Source: Sphingomonas sp. QA11
GTDB lineage: Bacteria; Pseudomonadota; Alphaproteobacteria; Sphingomonadales; Sphingomonadaceae
Reading direction: 5' to 3'
Assembly: GCF_028473665.1 (NCBI RefSeq)
Contig: NZ_CP098774.1
Coordinates: 5,079,501-5,143,500 of the forward strand
DNA length: 64,000 bases
The notes below the pieces were generated by a model. That model saw only the letters and a list, made by a program, of their open reading frames with translations. It ran no database searches and was not told where the DNA came from. Numbering within the stretch: position 1 is the first letter of the stretch; each line of letters starts with the position of its first letter. Made by a program: the position numbers and the translations under genes. Shown here one piece after another: positions 43,870 through 52,537 of the stretch.

Positions 43870-43945
43870 TGATCCCCCAGGCGGCCCGGGCCGAATGCCC
43901 GCCGCCTGAGTGTCAGTCACCCGTGCAGAGTCAATGACAGCGTTT

Positions 43946-45211
43946 CTATGGCCGCCGCAACAAGGATACCGTGCCGTGCCCGCCATCAGCGCAGACGCTG
44001 ACCACGGCCCAGCTTCCGCCCGGCAGCGCCCACAGTTCCTTCACTGCCTGGCTGAGATCGCGCGCGCCGGTCGCTGCAAAAGGATGGCCGATCGCCACCG
44101 ATCCGCCATTGGGATTGACCCGGTCCCAGGGGAAGGGCCCGAAATCGAATGCCACGCCGGCGCGGTCGCGCGTCCAGTCCGGTTTCTCCAGCGCGGCGAC
44201 ATTGGCCAGCACCTGCGCTGAAAAGGCCTCGTGGATCTCCCACAGGGCGATGTCCTCGTAGCGCAGTCCATGCCGTGCCAGCAGGCGGGGAATGGCGAAG
44301 CTCGGCGCCATCAACAGCCCGTCGACCGCGTGGTCGACCGCAGCGATCTCGTGGTCGACCAGCTCGGCATGGGGCGTGTCCACGGGCAGCTTCTTCAGCC
44401 CGGCTTCGGTCGCGACCCAGCAGGCGGCCGCGCCGTCAGTGATGGGGGAGCTGTTGCCCGCGGTCAGCGTGCCCTTACCGCTGGTCTTGTCGAACGCGAC
44501 GGGGAGGCCCGCGAGTTTCTCGGCGGAGGTGTCGGCGCGCGGATTGGCGTCGCGCTGGATTTCCGGGAGCGGGATGACGAGATCGTCGAAGAAGCCGTTC
44601 TCCCATCCCGCGACGGCGCGTTGGTGGCTCTTGAGCGACCAGTCATCCTGAGCTTCGCGGGAAATCTCCCAGATCTTCGCCGTTTCCTCCATATGGTCAC
44701 CCATCGTCCGGCCGGTGATCCGATTGGCGAAGCCCTTGATCGGCAGCACCAGGTCGTTCGGGGTGAGTGCCTGCAAGGCGGCGAGCGCTTCGGCCGGGTT
44801 GGTGCGGAACAGCTTCACGATCCGCTTCGACGCATCGAGCTTCAGCCCGATCGGCGGGTTGCTCATCACTTCGGAGCCGCCGACCAGGGCGAGGTCCTTG
44901 TCGCCGCCAAGCATGCCGGCCGCGGCCCATGCCGCGATCATCGAGGTCGAGCAGGCAAGTACCGCCGAGAAGGATGGCACGGTCGGGTCGAGGCCCGCAT
45001 CGAGCCAGATCTCGCGCCCGATATTGCTCCAGCCAAGGCTCGGGATCACCGTGCCCCAGACGAACAGGTCGGGCCGTGCCTTCGCCGCCATCGCCTGCGC
45101 CACCGGTACCGCGAGCGTGATGGCGTCATGGTCGGCGAGCGCCCCGCCGCCGCGCCCGAACGGGGTTCGAAGGCCGGATGCGATATAGATGGGCTGGGCA
45201 AAGCGCTGCAT
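43946..45211 (-). CDS. Acetyl-CoA C-acyltransferase (thiolase), copy 2
   Basis: This 421-residue thiolase has FSAVLACSTSMIAAWAAAG (nucleophilic Cys), NPNGGSVAIGHPFAATGARD (catalytic His) and a C-terminal VCADGGHGTVSLL. The N-terminus MQRFAQPIYIASGLRTPFGR and length resemble the FadI-like branch. It is divergent from the ArsR operon, sharing a 127-base region with an ArsR-type operator, which could regulate both directions. The role is probably in fatty-acid or branched-chain acyl-CoA breakdown. Confidence 0.92.
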   Translation of the reverse strand: MQRFAQPIYIASGLRTPFGRGGGALADHDAITLAVPVAQAMAAKARPDLFVWGTVIPSLGWSNIGREIWLDAGLDPTVPSFSAVLACSTSMIAAWAAAGMLGGDKDLALVGGSEVMSNPPIGLKLDASKRIVKLFRTNPAEALAALQALTPNDLVLPIKGFANRITGRTMGDHMEETAKIWEISREAQDDWSLKSHQRAVAGWENGFFDDLVIPLPEIQRDANPRADTSAEKLAGLPVAFDKTSGKGTLTAGNSSPITDGAAACWVATEAGLKKLPVDTPHAELVDHEIAAVDHAVDGLLMAPSFAIPRLLARHGLRYEDIALWEIHEAFSAQVLANVAALEKPDWTRDRAGVAFDFGPFPWDRVNPNGGSVAIGHPFAATGARDLSQAVKELWALPGGSWAVVSVCADGGHGTVSLLRRP

Positions 45212-45285
45212 GACCGGTCTCCTTCGTTTCGGCCCTGAACCTGATGTCTCCCGGCCGCGACCGCAAGGCCGGAGCCCCAAGAAGA

Positions 45286-45311
45286 ATTGTTCAACCAGTT
45301 AGTTGACAATT
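45286..45311. promoter_or_regulatory. Probable ArsR-type operator
   Basis: AATTGTTCAACCAGTTAGTT then GACAATT is a near-perfect dyad centred on CAAC-CAGTTA-GTTG, 28 bases upstream of the ArsR start and 75 upstream of the divergent thiolase. Its TTCAACCA-TAGTTGA form fits the ArsR regulators paired with SRPBCC genes, which repress themselves. Confidence 0.65.
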
Positions 45312-45338
45312 CCGCCGAATCCACAGATATTGAACCTC

Positions 45339-45668
45339 ATGGTTGAACGACTCGACATCACCTTCGCCGCGCTGGCCGATCCCACTCGCCGCGCCATGCT
45401 GGCCAGCCTGTCGGCGGGCGAGCGCAGCATCGGCGAACTCGCCGCGCCGCATGCGATGAGCTTCGCTGGCGCCTCAAAGCACGTGCGCGCGCTTGAGCGG
45501 GCCGGGCTGGTCGAGCGCCGCAAGGCGGGGCGCCAGCAATTGTGCCGGCTGAAGGCCGAGCCGTTGCGCGAAGCCCAGGCCTGGCTGCGTCAGTGGGAGA
45601 AATTCTGGAACGAGCGGCTCGATATCCTCGAAGACCTGCTAAAGGCTGAGAAGGAGAGGGCCGAATGA
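45339..45668 (+). CDS. ArsR-family transcriptional regulator
   Basis: This 109-residue winged-helix protein starts MVERLDITFAALADPTRRAM, the typical ArsR opening. It has ERSIGELAAPHAMSFAGASKHVRALERAGLVERRK (HTH and wing) and a basic C-terminal helix. It has no Cys metal site in the DNA-recognition helix, so it is the metal-independent type that pairs with SRPBCC/AHSA1 proteins. It overlaps the next gene by ATGA. Confidence 0.92.
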   Translation: MVERLDITFAALADPTRRAMLASLSAGERSIGELAAPHAMSFAGASKHVRALERAGLVERRKAGRQQLCRLKAEPLREAQAWLRQWEKFWNERLDILEDLLKAEKERAE

Positions 45669-46105
45669 CCGCCCCCGTTATCCTCACCGTCGTCCGCGAT
45701 TTCGATGCCTCTCCCGAGGCTGTGTTCGACGCCTGGCTCGACCCGGCCAGGGCGGCCGCCTTCCTGTTCAGGACGCCCGACGGCGCGATGCTGAAGGTCG
45801 AGATCGACGCGCGAGTCGGCGGTCGCGCGCTGATCGTCGAGCGCCGCGCCTCGGGTGACGCGCACCACCATCTGCGTTTCGAGGAGATCGACCGTCCGCG
45901 CCGCCTCGTCTTCCTCTTCGCGGCCGATCCGGCGGTGGAAGGACAGTGGACCCGCGTGTCGATCGATATCGTCGCCCGGGGCGACGGCTCGACGCTGACG
46001 CTCACGCACGAAATGGCCCCCGAATGGGCGGCCTATGAAGACCAGACCCGCGCGGGCTGGACGATGATCCTCGGCAGCCTTGCCGATCTTTTGGAGAAAC
46101 GATGA
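45665..46105 (+). CDS. SRPBCC (AHSA1-like) domain protein, copy 1
   Basis: This 146-residue START-fold protein contains FDASPEAVFDAWLDPARAAAFL, GRALIVERRASGDAHHHLRFEEID, and the C-terminal GWTMILGSLADLL. It belongs to the activator-of-Hsp90-like lipid-binding family found with ArsR regulators. Ligand unknown. It overlaps arsR and the next SRPBCC gene by 4 nt each, so the three are one operon. Confidence 0.88.
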   Translation: MTAPVILTVVRDFDASPEAVFDAWLDPARAAAFLFRTPDGAMLKVEIDARVGGRALIVERRASGDAHHHLRFEEIDRPRRLVFLFAADPAVEGQWTRVSIDIVARGDGSTLTLTHEMAPEWAAYEDQTRAGWTMILGSLADLLEKR

Positions 46106-46635
46106 TGATTGCCATCGAAACGACCGCCCCGGGCACTATCCGTCTCGAACGCATCCTCGACGCGCCGATCGACACCGTCTGGCATTATCTGGTCGATGCC
46201 GATCTGCGCGCCCAATGGTTCGCGGGCGGCAATCTCGAACCGCATGTCGGCGGTTCGCTGGAACTCGTCTTCGATCATGACAATCTCTCGACTGACGATG
46301 TGCCCTATCCCGAGAAATATTGCGCGCACAGGTGCACCGTATCGCGCGAGCAGGTGACGGCGTTCGACGCGCCGCATCTGGTCGCCTGGAGCTGGGAAGG
46401 CGGCAAGCAGGGCGAGGCCCGGTTCGAGCTCACGTCGCTGGGCGACAAGACCCGGCTCGTGCTGACGCACAGCGGCATCGCCGGTCCGGCCGGCATGCTT
46501 GATTTCGGCGGCGGCTGGCACTCGCATCTCGCGGTGCTTCAGTCGAAATTCGCCGGCGAACCAGTCCGCGATTTCTGGGCGCTCCATGCGCGATCCGAAG
46601 CCACGGTCAGGGAAGCGCTCGGTCAGGACGCCTGA
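46102..46635 (+). CDS. SRPBCC (AHSA1-like) domain protein, copy 2
   Basis: This 177-residue protein has the same fold: LDAPIDTVWHYLVDADLRAQWFAGG, VAWSWEGGKQGEARFEL, LVLTHSGI and a C-terminal GGGWHSHLAVLQSKFAGEP. Being paired with another SRPBCC protein, it may bind a related ligand or form a heteromer. It overlaps the upstream gene by ATGA. A hairpin follows before the convergent thiolase. Confidence 0.88.
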   Translation: MMIAIETTAPGTIRLERILDAPIDTVWHYLVDADLRAQWFAGGNLEPHVGGSLELVFDHDNLSTDDVPYPEKYCAHRCTVSREQVTAFDAPHLVAWSWEGGKQGEARFELTSLGDKTRLVLTHSGIAGPAGMLDFGGGWHSHLAVLQSKFAGEPVRDFWALHARSEATVREALGQDA

Positions 46636-46643
46636 CTCATGTG

Positions 46644-46671
46644 CCCTCTCTCCTCTTCAGGGGAGAGAGGG
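46644..46671. terminator. Hairpin between convergent genes
   Basis: CCCTCTCTCC-TCTTCAGG-GGAGAGAGGG has perfect 10-bp arms in the 43-base gap between the SRPBCC operon and a thiolase gene. It has no T tract and resembles the arms of family F. Confidence 0.55.
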
Positions 46672-46678
46672 ATACGCC

Positions 46679-47875
46679 TCAGACGATTTCGAACAGCCCC
46701 GCCGCGCCCATGCCGCCGGCGGTGCACATCGATACCACGACATAGCGCACGCCGCGCCTGCGTCCCTCGATGAGCGCATGGCCGACCAGCCGCGACCCGG
46801 TCATCCCGAACGGATGGCCCACCGCGATCGCCCCGCCATTGACGTTATACTTGTCGGGATCGATGCCGAGATGATCGCGGCAATAGAGGCACTGGCTGGC
46901 AAAGGCTTCGTTCAGTTCCCACAGCCCGATATCGGCCACTGACAGCCCGGCGCGCCGGAGCAGCTTGGGGATCGCGAACACAGGCCCGATGCCCATCTCG
47001 TCAGGTCCGCACCCGGCCGCCTGGAAGCCGCGATAGATGCCGAGGATCTCCTTGCCCTCCGCCTCGGCGGTCGCCCGGTCCATCAGGATCTGCGCCGACG
47101 CGCCGTCGGACAGCTGGCTGGCATTGCCCGCCGTGACGTTTGATCCCGGCCCGGTGAATTCGCCGCCCTGCCACACCGTCTTCAGGCCGCGCAGCGCCTC
47201 GATCGTGGTGCCCGCGCGGATTCCCTCGTCCCGCGACACGGTCACCGTTTCGGTTCCGGTGCGGTTGCCTTCCTTGTCGAACACTGCCTTCTCGACCGTG
47301 ATCGGCGCGATCTCCTTGGTGAATGCCCCGTTTTCCAGCCCGGCGGCCGCGCGCTGCTGGCTTGCCGCGCCATAGGCATCCTGTGCCTCGCGGCTGATGC
47401 CATAGCGTTCGGCGACGATCTCGGCCGTCTCGATCATGGGAATGTACGCGGCGGGTTCGTTGGCGATCACCGATTTGTTGACGAAGCGCGGCGCGTCCTT
47501 GGTCACCGTCAGGCTGATCGATTCCATGCCCCCGGCCAGCGCCACGTCCATCTCGTCGCACAGGATCGATCGCGCCGCGAGCGCCACCGCGGTCAACCCC
47601 GATCCGCATTTCCGGTCGAGCGAAAAGGCCGGCACGGTCTGCGGCAAATTGCTCGCGAAGATCGCCATCCGGCCGGCATTTCCCCCTTGAGTCCCCCATT
47701 GGTTGCCCACGCCCCAGAACACCTCGTCGATCCGCGCCGGGTCGATCCCGGCCCGTTCCGTCGCCGCGTTCATCACATGGCCGGCCAGCACCGGCGCCTC
47801 GGTGATGTTGAACGCGCCGCGATAGGCTTTCCCGATCGGGGTGCGGGCTGTGGCGACGATGGCTGCTTCACGCAT
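46679..47875 (-). CDS. Acetyl-CoA C-acyltransferase (thiolase), copy 3
   Basis: This 398-residue thiolase has SLDRKCGSGLTAVALAA (nucleophilic Cys), NVNGGAIAVGHPFGMTGS (catalytic His) and CTAGGMGAAGLFEIV at the C-terminus. The N-terminus MREAAIVATARTPIGKAYRG is the usual one. It ends beside the ArsR-SRPBCC operon on the opposite strand. The three thiolases in the window share motifs but differ overall, so they probably serve different acyl-CoA substrates. Confidence 0.94.
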   Translation of the reverse strand: MREAAIVATARTPIGKAYRGAFNITEAPVLAGHVMNAATERAGIDPARIDEVFWGVGNQWGTQGGNAGRMAIFASNLPQTVPAFSLDRKCGSGLTAVALAARSILCDEMDVALAGGMESISLTVTKDAPRFVNKSVIANEPAAYIPMIETAEIVAERYGISREAQDAYGAASQQRAAAGLENGAFTKEIAPITVEKAVFDKEGNRTGTETVTVSRDEGIRAGTTIEALRGLKTVWQGGEFTGPGSNVTAGNASQLSDGASAQILMDRATAEAEGKEILGIYRGFQAAGCGPDEMGIGPVFAIPKLLRRAGLSVADIGLWELNEAFASQCLYCRDHLGIDPDKYNVNGGAIAVGHPFGMTGSRLVGHALIEGRRRGVRYVVVSMCTAGGMGAAGLFEIV

Positions 47876-47950
47876 GACAGGGCCTTTCGAGGATCGGGTA
47901 TGGTATGACCTTTAGGTGGAGGGACACCGTTTTGAAAGGGGTGTTGGCCA

Positions 47951-47987
47951 GCATCGCCCTCTTCCTGTTCAGGGGCGAGGGCGATGC
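47951..47987. repeat. Inverted repeat, 10-bp arms
   Basis: GCATCGCCCT pairs with AGGGCGATGC, around a small loop that itself has CCTGTTCAGG. It lies 76 bases upstream of thiolase 3 and may be a transcript hairpin or operator. Confidence 0.5.
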
Positions 47988-48052
47988 AGGTCTGCACCAT
48001 TTCTCCATATGCACCGGATGATGAGTCGATGGCGCGGGTCTAGATCGTACCC

Positions 48053-48146
48053 GTCACCCCGGACTTGTTCCGGGGTCCACTGTCCCGCGCGCGCAACGCC
48101 GATTGTGCTGGGGGAAGGGTGGATGCCGGAACAAGCCCGGCATGAC
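48053..48146. repeat. Palindromic repeat family B
   Basis: Left end GTCACCCCGGACTTGTTCCG, right end CCGGAACAAGCCCGGCATGA; inverted arms. It lies upstream of the two-component operon, about 40 bases before the regulator start. Confidence 0.9.
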
Positions 48147-48188
48147 GGAGATGATTGAACCGTTGACCGCCAGCCCCGCAGGACCACA

Positions 48189-48881
48189 ATGAAACCCATG
48201 AGCCACCGCATCCTCGTCGTCGACGACGATCCGCACATCCGCGAGCTGCTCGTCTTCGCGCTCGGTAAAGCCGGCATGCGGCCGAGCGAGGCAGCCGACG
48301 GCGAGGAGGCGCTTGAGGCGATCGGGCGGGAGATGCCCGACCTGATGGTGCTCGACATCAACATGCCGCGCCTCAACGGCCTCGACCTGTGCCGCCGGTT
48401 GCGCGCTGCGGGCGGGGCCGGGGCGGGGTTGCCGATCCTGTTCCTTTCCTCGCGCGACGACGAGATCGACCGGATCGTCGGTATCGAGATCGGCGGCGAC
48501 GATTATGTCGTGAAGCCCTTCTCCCCACGCGAGGTGGTCGCCCGGGTCGGTGCCATCCTCAAGCGCGGCGTGCCGCCGCCCGAGCCGGAAAATGTCGTCC
48601 GCAACCGCCTGGCGCTCGATACCGACGGGTGGGAGGCGCGTTGGGACGGCATGCCGGTGCCGCTGACCGCCACCGAATTCCAGCTCCTGCTGCTGCTCGC
48701 GGCCACTCCGGCCAAGGTCTATACCCGCGACGCGATCATCGACCGGCTGCACGGCCCCGGCTTCGCCATCACTGACCGCACGATCGACAGCCATGTCCGC
48801 AACCTCCGCGCGAAGTTCGATTCGGCCAACCTGATCGAGACGCGCGCCGGCATCGGCTACCGGATCGGCGCCTGCGATTGA
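48189..48881 (+). CDS. OmpR/PhoB-family response regulator
   Basis: This 230-residue protein has a receiver domain with DDD near residue 12, the phospho-acceptor in LMVLDINMP (Asp56), and Lys in VVKPFSPRE, followed by a winged-helix output domain (LTATEFQLLLLLAATPAKVYTRDAIIDRL, DRTIDSHVRNLRAKF, ETRAGIGYRIG). It binds DNA when phosphorylated by the next gene product. AGGACCACA precedes the ATG. It overlaps the kinase start by TTGA. Confidence 0.93.
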   Translation: MKPMSHRILVVDDDPHIRELLVFALGKAGMRPSEAADGEEALEAIGREMPDLMVLDINMPRLNGLDLCRRLRAAGGAGAGLPILFLSSRDDEIDRIVGIEIGGDDYVVKPFSPREVVARVGAILKRGVPPPEPENVVRNRLALDTDGWEARWDGMPVPLTATEFQLLLLLAATPAKVYTRDAIIDRLHGPGFAITDRTIDSHVRNLRAKFDSANLIETRAGIGYRIGACD

Positions 48882-50446
48882 TCGGGGGTTCGATCCGGGC
48901 GTTCAAGACCTTCGCCAAGGCACATTGGCCGACGCTGAGGCTGCGCTCGATCCTGCTCGGCACCCTGTTGTTCGTCGCGGCGCTGCCCGGTGTCGCGGCG
49001 CTGTTCCTGCGTGTCTATGAAAACACCATCGTCCAGCAGACAGAGGCCGAGCTGATCTCGCAGAGCGTGGTGCTCGCCTCAGCCTATAAATCGGCCTGGC
49101 GGGACGGTGTGCCCGACGCCAACCGGCGCTTCCTCGCGCCCGAGATCCCGACGATCGACCTGCGCACCATGCCGGTCCTGCCGCCCCGCCCGGCCGAGAC
49201 CCGGCGCGGGCTGCCCGATCGCCATGCCGCCATGGTCGCGCGCACGCTGATGCCGATGGCGAGCGACGCGGCCGCCATCACGCTCACCGCGACGCGCCTG
49301 CTCGACGCGCGCGGCGTAGTCGTGCTCGGGCGGGACGATGTGCTGCTCAGCTACGCCAATCTGCCCGAGGTCCAGTCGGCGCTTGCCGGCCATCCGCGCA
49401 CCGTGTTGCGCGCGCGCGGGCAATATGAGGCGCGGAGCTGGCTCGCCCTGTTCAGCCGCGCCTATGCGATCCGGGTCCATCATGCCCGCCCGGTGATCGA
49501 TCAGGGGCGGGTGATCGGCGTCGTCATGCTGTCGCGCACCCCGCGCGGCCTGTTCGTCGGCCTCTACCAGGATCGCGGCAAGATATTGCTCGGCATCGGC
49601 CTGATCCTCGGCACCTTGCTGGTGCTGGTCGCGCTGCTCTCGCGCGGCATCGCCCGGCCGATCGACGCGCTGGCCCGGGCGAGCGAGGATGTCGCGCGCG
49701 GCCGCGTCGCGATCCCCGAGACACCCGTCACCGCGGCGATCGAGATCGCGCAACTCTACGACAATTTCCGCGCCATGGCCGACCGGATCGAGCGCCGCTC
49801 GCGCTACCTCAAGGATTTCGCGGCGGCGGTCAGCCACGAATTCAAGACGCCGATCGCGGGCATCCGCGGCGCGCTCGAACTGCTTGACGAGCACGGCGCG
49901 GAGATGAGCGAGGAGGAACGCCGCCGCTTCATCGCCAATGCCGCCGCCGATGCGGATCGTCTGTCGCGCCTCGTCCAGCGCCTGCTCGATCTCGCCCGCG
50001 CCGACATGGCGAGCATCGATGCCGGCGCGCGGGCCGATATCGTCGCCTCGGCGCGCCGCGTGGCTGATTCCTTCCGGTCGGATCGCTTCGCGGTCGATGT
50101 CGCGGCGGGCAATGCCCCGATGGCGCGGATCACGCCGGAGGTGGTCGAGACCCTGCTCGAAACGCTGGTCGAGAACAGCCGTCAGGCCGGGGCCGGGCGG
50201 GTGAGCATCCGCATCGAGCCGGATGATGGCGGCGTGATCCTGTGGGTTACCGACGACGGTCCCGGCATCGCGGTGGCCGATCTGGAGCGTATCTTCGAAC
50301 CTTTCTTCACTGGCCGGCGCGAGGCGGGCGGGGCCGGCCTCGGCCTCGCCATCGCGCGGTCCCTGCTGTCGGCGACGGGCGGGACGATCGAGGCGAAGGA
50401 CGTGCCGGCCGGCGCGTGTTTTCGCCTGCGGCTGCCGGTGGCGTGA
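48878..50446 (+). CDS. Membrane sensor histidine kinase
   Basis: This 522-residue protein has two membrane helices (about 24-46 and 237-255) flanking a periplasmic sensor domain of about 190 residues. Then come HAMP (PIDALARASEDVARGR), HisKA with FAAAVSHEFKTPIAGIRGALELL (His320) and HATPase with ETLVENSRQAGA, VTDDGPGI and GGAGLGLAIARSLL. It starts at TTG inside the 4-nt overlap with the regulator stop (TTGA), so translation is coupled. The sensor domain gives no clear ligand; the H-box resembles CreC kinases. Confidence 0.92.
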   Translation: MIGGSIRAFKTFAKAHWPTLRLRSILLGTLLFVAALPGVAALFLRVYENTIVQQTEAELISQSVVLASAYKSAWRDGVPDANRRFLAPEIPTIDLRTMPVLPPRPAETRRGLPDRHAAMVARTLMPMASDAAAITLTATRLLDARGVVVLGRDDVLLSYANLPEVQSALAGHPRTVLRARGQYEARSWLALFSRAYAIRVHHARPVIDQGRVIGVVMLSRTPRGLFVGLYQDRGKILLGIGLILGTLLVLVALLSRGIARPIDALARASEDVARGRVAIPETPVTAAIEIAQLYDNFRAMADRIERRSRYLKDFAAAVSHEFKTPIAGIRGALELLDEHGAEMSEEERRRFIANAAADADRLSRLVQRLLDLARADMASIDAGARADIVASARRVADSFRSDRFAVDVAAGNAPMARITPEVVETLLETLVENSRQAGAGRVSIRIEPDDGGVILWVTDDGPGIAVADLERIFEPFFTGRREAGGAGLGLAIARSLLSATGGTIEAKDVPAGACFRLRLPVA

Positions 50447-50455
50447 CCTTTCCTC

Positions 50456-50605
50456 TTCTTTTCCCTCTCCCCCTGTGGGAGAGGGAAGGGGCCCGCGCCG
50501 AAGGCGTGGGAAGGGTGAGGGGGACACTCGTTAGTGTCGCGAACCTCACTTCCCCTCATCCGGCCCTTCGGGCCACCTTCTCCCACAGGGGGAGAAGGAA
50601 GAAGG
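50456..50605. repeat. Palindromic repeat family F
   Basis: CTTTTCCCTCTCCCCCTGTG then GGAGAGGGAAGGGG on the left pairs with TTCTCCCACAGGGGGAGAAG on the right, with inner segments GCGCCGAAGGCGTGG and CGGCCCTTCGGGCC. It lies between the kinase and the flavoprotein gene, and its right end is close to the flavoprotein start. Confidence 0.8.
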
Positions 50606-50609
50606 CTTA

Positions 50610-51791
50610 ATGACCCATCCCCACCCCTACGACACCATTATCCTCGGCGCCGGCGCGGCCGGCATGATGTGCGCGCTTACTGCCGGCCAGCGCGGGCGGC
50701 GGGTGCTGCTGCTCGACCACGCCGACGCGCCCGGCAAGAAGATCCTCATCTCGGGCGGGGGGCGGTGCAACTTCACCAATATCAACACCGCGCCCGACCG
50801 CTATCTCTCCGCCAACCCGCATTTCGCGAAGTCGGCGCTCGGTCGCTATTCGGCGCAGGATTTCATCGAACTGGTCGATCGCCACGGCATCGCCTGGCAT
50901 GAAAAGACCCTTGGCCAGCTTTTCTGCGACGGCTCGGCGAAGCAGATCGTCGCGATGCTGCTCGACGAATGCGATGCGGGGGGCGTCACGCTCGGCCTCG
51001 GCCATGTGATCCGCGAGCTGGACCATGCCGATGGCCAGTACCGCGTCACCTTCGGCGACCGCATCGCGACCGCGCCGTCGCTGGTGATCGCGACCGGCGG
51101 CCCCTCGATCCCCAAAATGGGCGCGACCGGCTTCGCTTATGATCTCGCCCGCCGCTTCGGCCTCAAGGTGGTCGAGCCGCGCCCGGCGCTGGTGCCCTTC
51201 ACGCTTGGCGGGGAGGAGACGCTGTTCCGCTCGCTGTCGGGCGTCGCGGCGGAGGTCGTCGCCCGCTGCGGCAAGACGGCGTTTCGGGAAGCGGCGCTAT
51301 TCACCCACAAGGGCCTGTCAGGCCCGGCGATCCTCCAGATATCCTCCTATTGGCGCCACGGCGACTCGATCGGGATCGATTTTCTGCCCGATCTCAATGC
51401 CGGCTGGCTGGCCGAGGCGAAGCGGGCGAGCCCGCGCATGGCCTTTCGGAAACTGCTCGCGAGCCACCTCCCGGCCCGTCTCGCCGAAACCCTCGCTGAC
51501 CGGCTTGCCATCGAGGGCGATCTAGTTGGCCAGACCGACAAGCGTCTCGACGAAGCCGCCCGCCGCCTGGCCGACTGGCGCTTCACCCCGAACGGCACCG
51601 AAGGACTCGCCAAGGCCGAGGTCGTCGCCGGCGGCATCGCCACCGACGGCCTGTCCTCGCAGACGATGGAGGCCCGCAAGGTCCCCGGCCTCCATGCGAT
51701 CGGCGAGGCGGTGGATGTCACCGGCTGGCTCGGCGGCTATAATTTCCAATGGGCCTGGGCCAGCGGTTGGGCGGCCGGGCAGGTGGTGTGA
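50610..51791 (+). CDS. FAD-dependent oxidoreductase, HI0933/YhiN type
   Basis: This 393-residue flavoprotein has TIILGAGAAGMMCALTAGQRG (Rossmann), GKKILISGGGRCNFTN, LVIATGGPSIPKMGATGFAYDLA and VAGGIATDGL...LHAIGEAVDVTGWLGGYNFQWAW, the pattern of the HI0933 family (aminoacetone oxidase-like). The physiological substrate is unknown. The acetyltransferase gene follows 61 bases after. Confidence 0.9.
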   Translation: MTHPHPYDTIILGAGAAGMMCALTAGQRGRRVLLLDHADAPGKKILISGGGRCNFTNINTAPDRYLSANPHFAKSALGRYSAQDFIELVDRHGIAWHEKTLGQLFCDGSAKQIVAMLLDECDAGGVTLGLGHVIRELDHADGQYRVTFGDRIATAPSLVIATGGPSIPKMGATGFAYDLARRFGLKVVEPRPALVPFTLGGEETLFRSLSGVAAEVVARCGKTAFREAALFTHKGLSGPAILQISSYWRHGDSIGIDFLPDLNAGWLAEAKRASPRMAFRKLLASHLPARLAETLADRLAIEGDLVGQTDKRLDEAARRLADWRFTPNGTEGLAKAEVVAGGIATDGLSSQTMEARKVPGLHAIGEAVDVTGWLGGYNFQWAWASGWAAGQVV

Positions 51792-51852
51792 GGATGGCCC
51801 GGCAGTCCGATGCTGGGTAGCGCAATCAACTTCAGCGCGAGGCAAACAAGGC

Positions 51853-52413
51853 ATGTCGAACGAGGACGACGGCACCAGGATCATTCCCCGCAGGACGTCG
51901 GAATCGGCGGCCATGGTGGCCAGTGTCAGGCGGGCGATGGCGATCACCCCGGTGCTCAACCGGCTGACGTTCGAGGATGCCGACGAAATCCGGGCCGTGT
52001 TCAGCGACCTGATCGGCAGCAAGGTCGACGACGGCTTCTCGCTGATCCCGCCATTCTACACGACCGGCGGCGAGAACATCCGTGTCGGGCGCAATGTGTT
52101 CATCAACCAGAATTGCACCCTGTACGATCTTGGCGGGATCGACATCGGCGATGACGTGATGATCGGGCCGAACGTCAGCATCATCACCTCGGGCCACCCC
52201 GTCGAACCCTCCCGGCGACGTGACGGCGTGATCGCGAAGCCGGTCGTGATCGAGCGGAACGTCTGGATCGCAGCCGGCGCAACGATCATCGGTGGTGTGA
52301 CGGTGGGGGAGAACGCCGTCGTGGCCGCTGGTTCGGTGGTCACCCGCGACGTTCCCCGCAACAGCCTTGTCGGAGGCAATCCGGCGCGGGTCATCCGGTC
52401 GATCGGCGATTGA
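51853..52413 (+). CDS. Sugar O-acetyltransferase (left-handed beta-helix)
   Basis: This 186-residue protein of the maltose/galactoside acetyltransferase (NodL/LacA) type has hexapeptide repeats such as INQNCTLYDLGGIDIGDDVMIGPNVSI, the active-site His in ITSGHPVEPSRR, and IERNVWIAAGATIIGGVTVGENAVVAAGSVVTRDVP. It transfers acetyl from acetyl-CoA to a sugar hydroxyl. The start at 51853 is chosen to give the N-terminal helical cap; an AAGG lies close upstream, so the start is moderately sure. Confidence 0.9.
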   Translation: MSNEDDGTRIIPRRTSESAAMVASVRRAMAITPVLNRLTFEDADEIRAVFSDLIGSKVDDGFSLIPPFYTTGGENIRVGRNVFINQNCTLYDLGGIDIGDDVMIGPNVSIITSGHPVEPSRRRDGVIAKPVVIERNVWIAAGATIIGGVTVGENAVVAAGSVVTRDVPRNSLVGGNPARVIRSIGD

Positions 52414-52429
52414 GGGAAGGGAGTAGCGG

Positions 52430-52469
52430 TTGACACGACGTCATCATGCATCATACAAAGTTACATGAT
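52430..52469 (+). promoter_or_regulatory. Putative promoter with dyad upstream of the thioredoxin-reductase-like gene
   Basis: TTGACA (52430-52435) with ATACAA 17 bases later gives a plausible promoter. An inverted repeat ATCATG-N15-CATGAT (52443-52469) overlaps the -10 and start region. This stretch is markedly AT-rich for the window. Confidence 0.45.
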
Positions 52470-52537
52470 ATAAGGCTGGTTGCCCGGCGCGTTCGGCGTG
52501 TGGCGCAGGGCGGCGGCTTTATCCGTGGAGAACCTAC

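Larger units (their letters stand above)
47876..48188. other. 313-base gap holding an inverted repeat and a family B element
   Basis: Between the divergent thiolase 3 and the OmpR-type response regulator. It contains an inverted repeat at 47951-47987 (GCATCGCCCT.../...AGGGCGATGC) and a full family B palindrome (48053-48146). No gene is seen. Confidence 0.6.
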
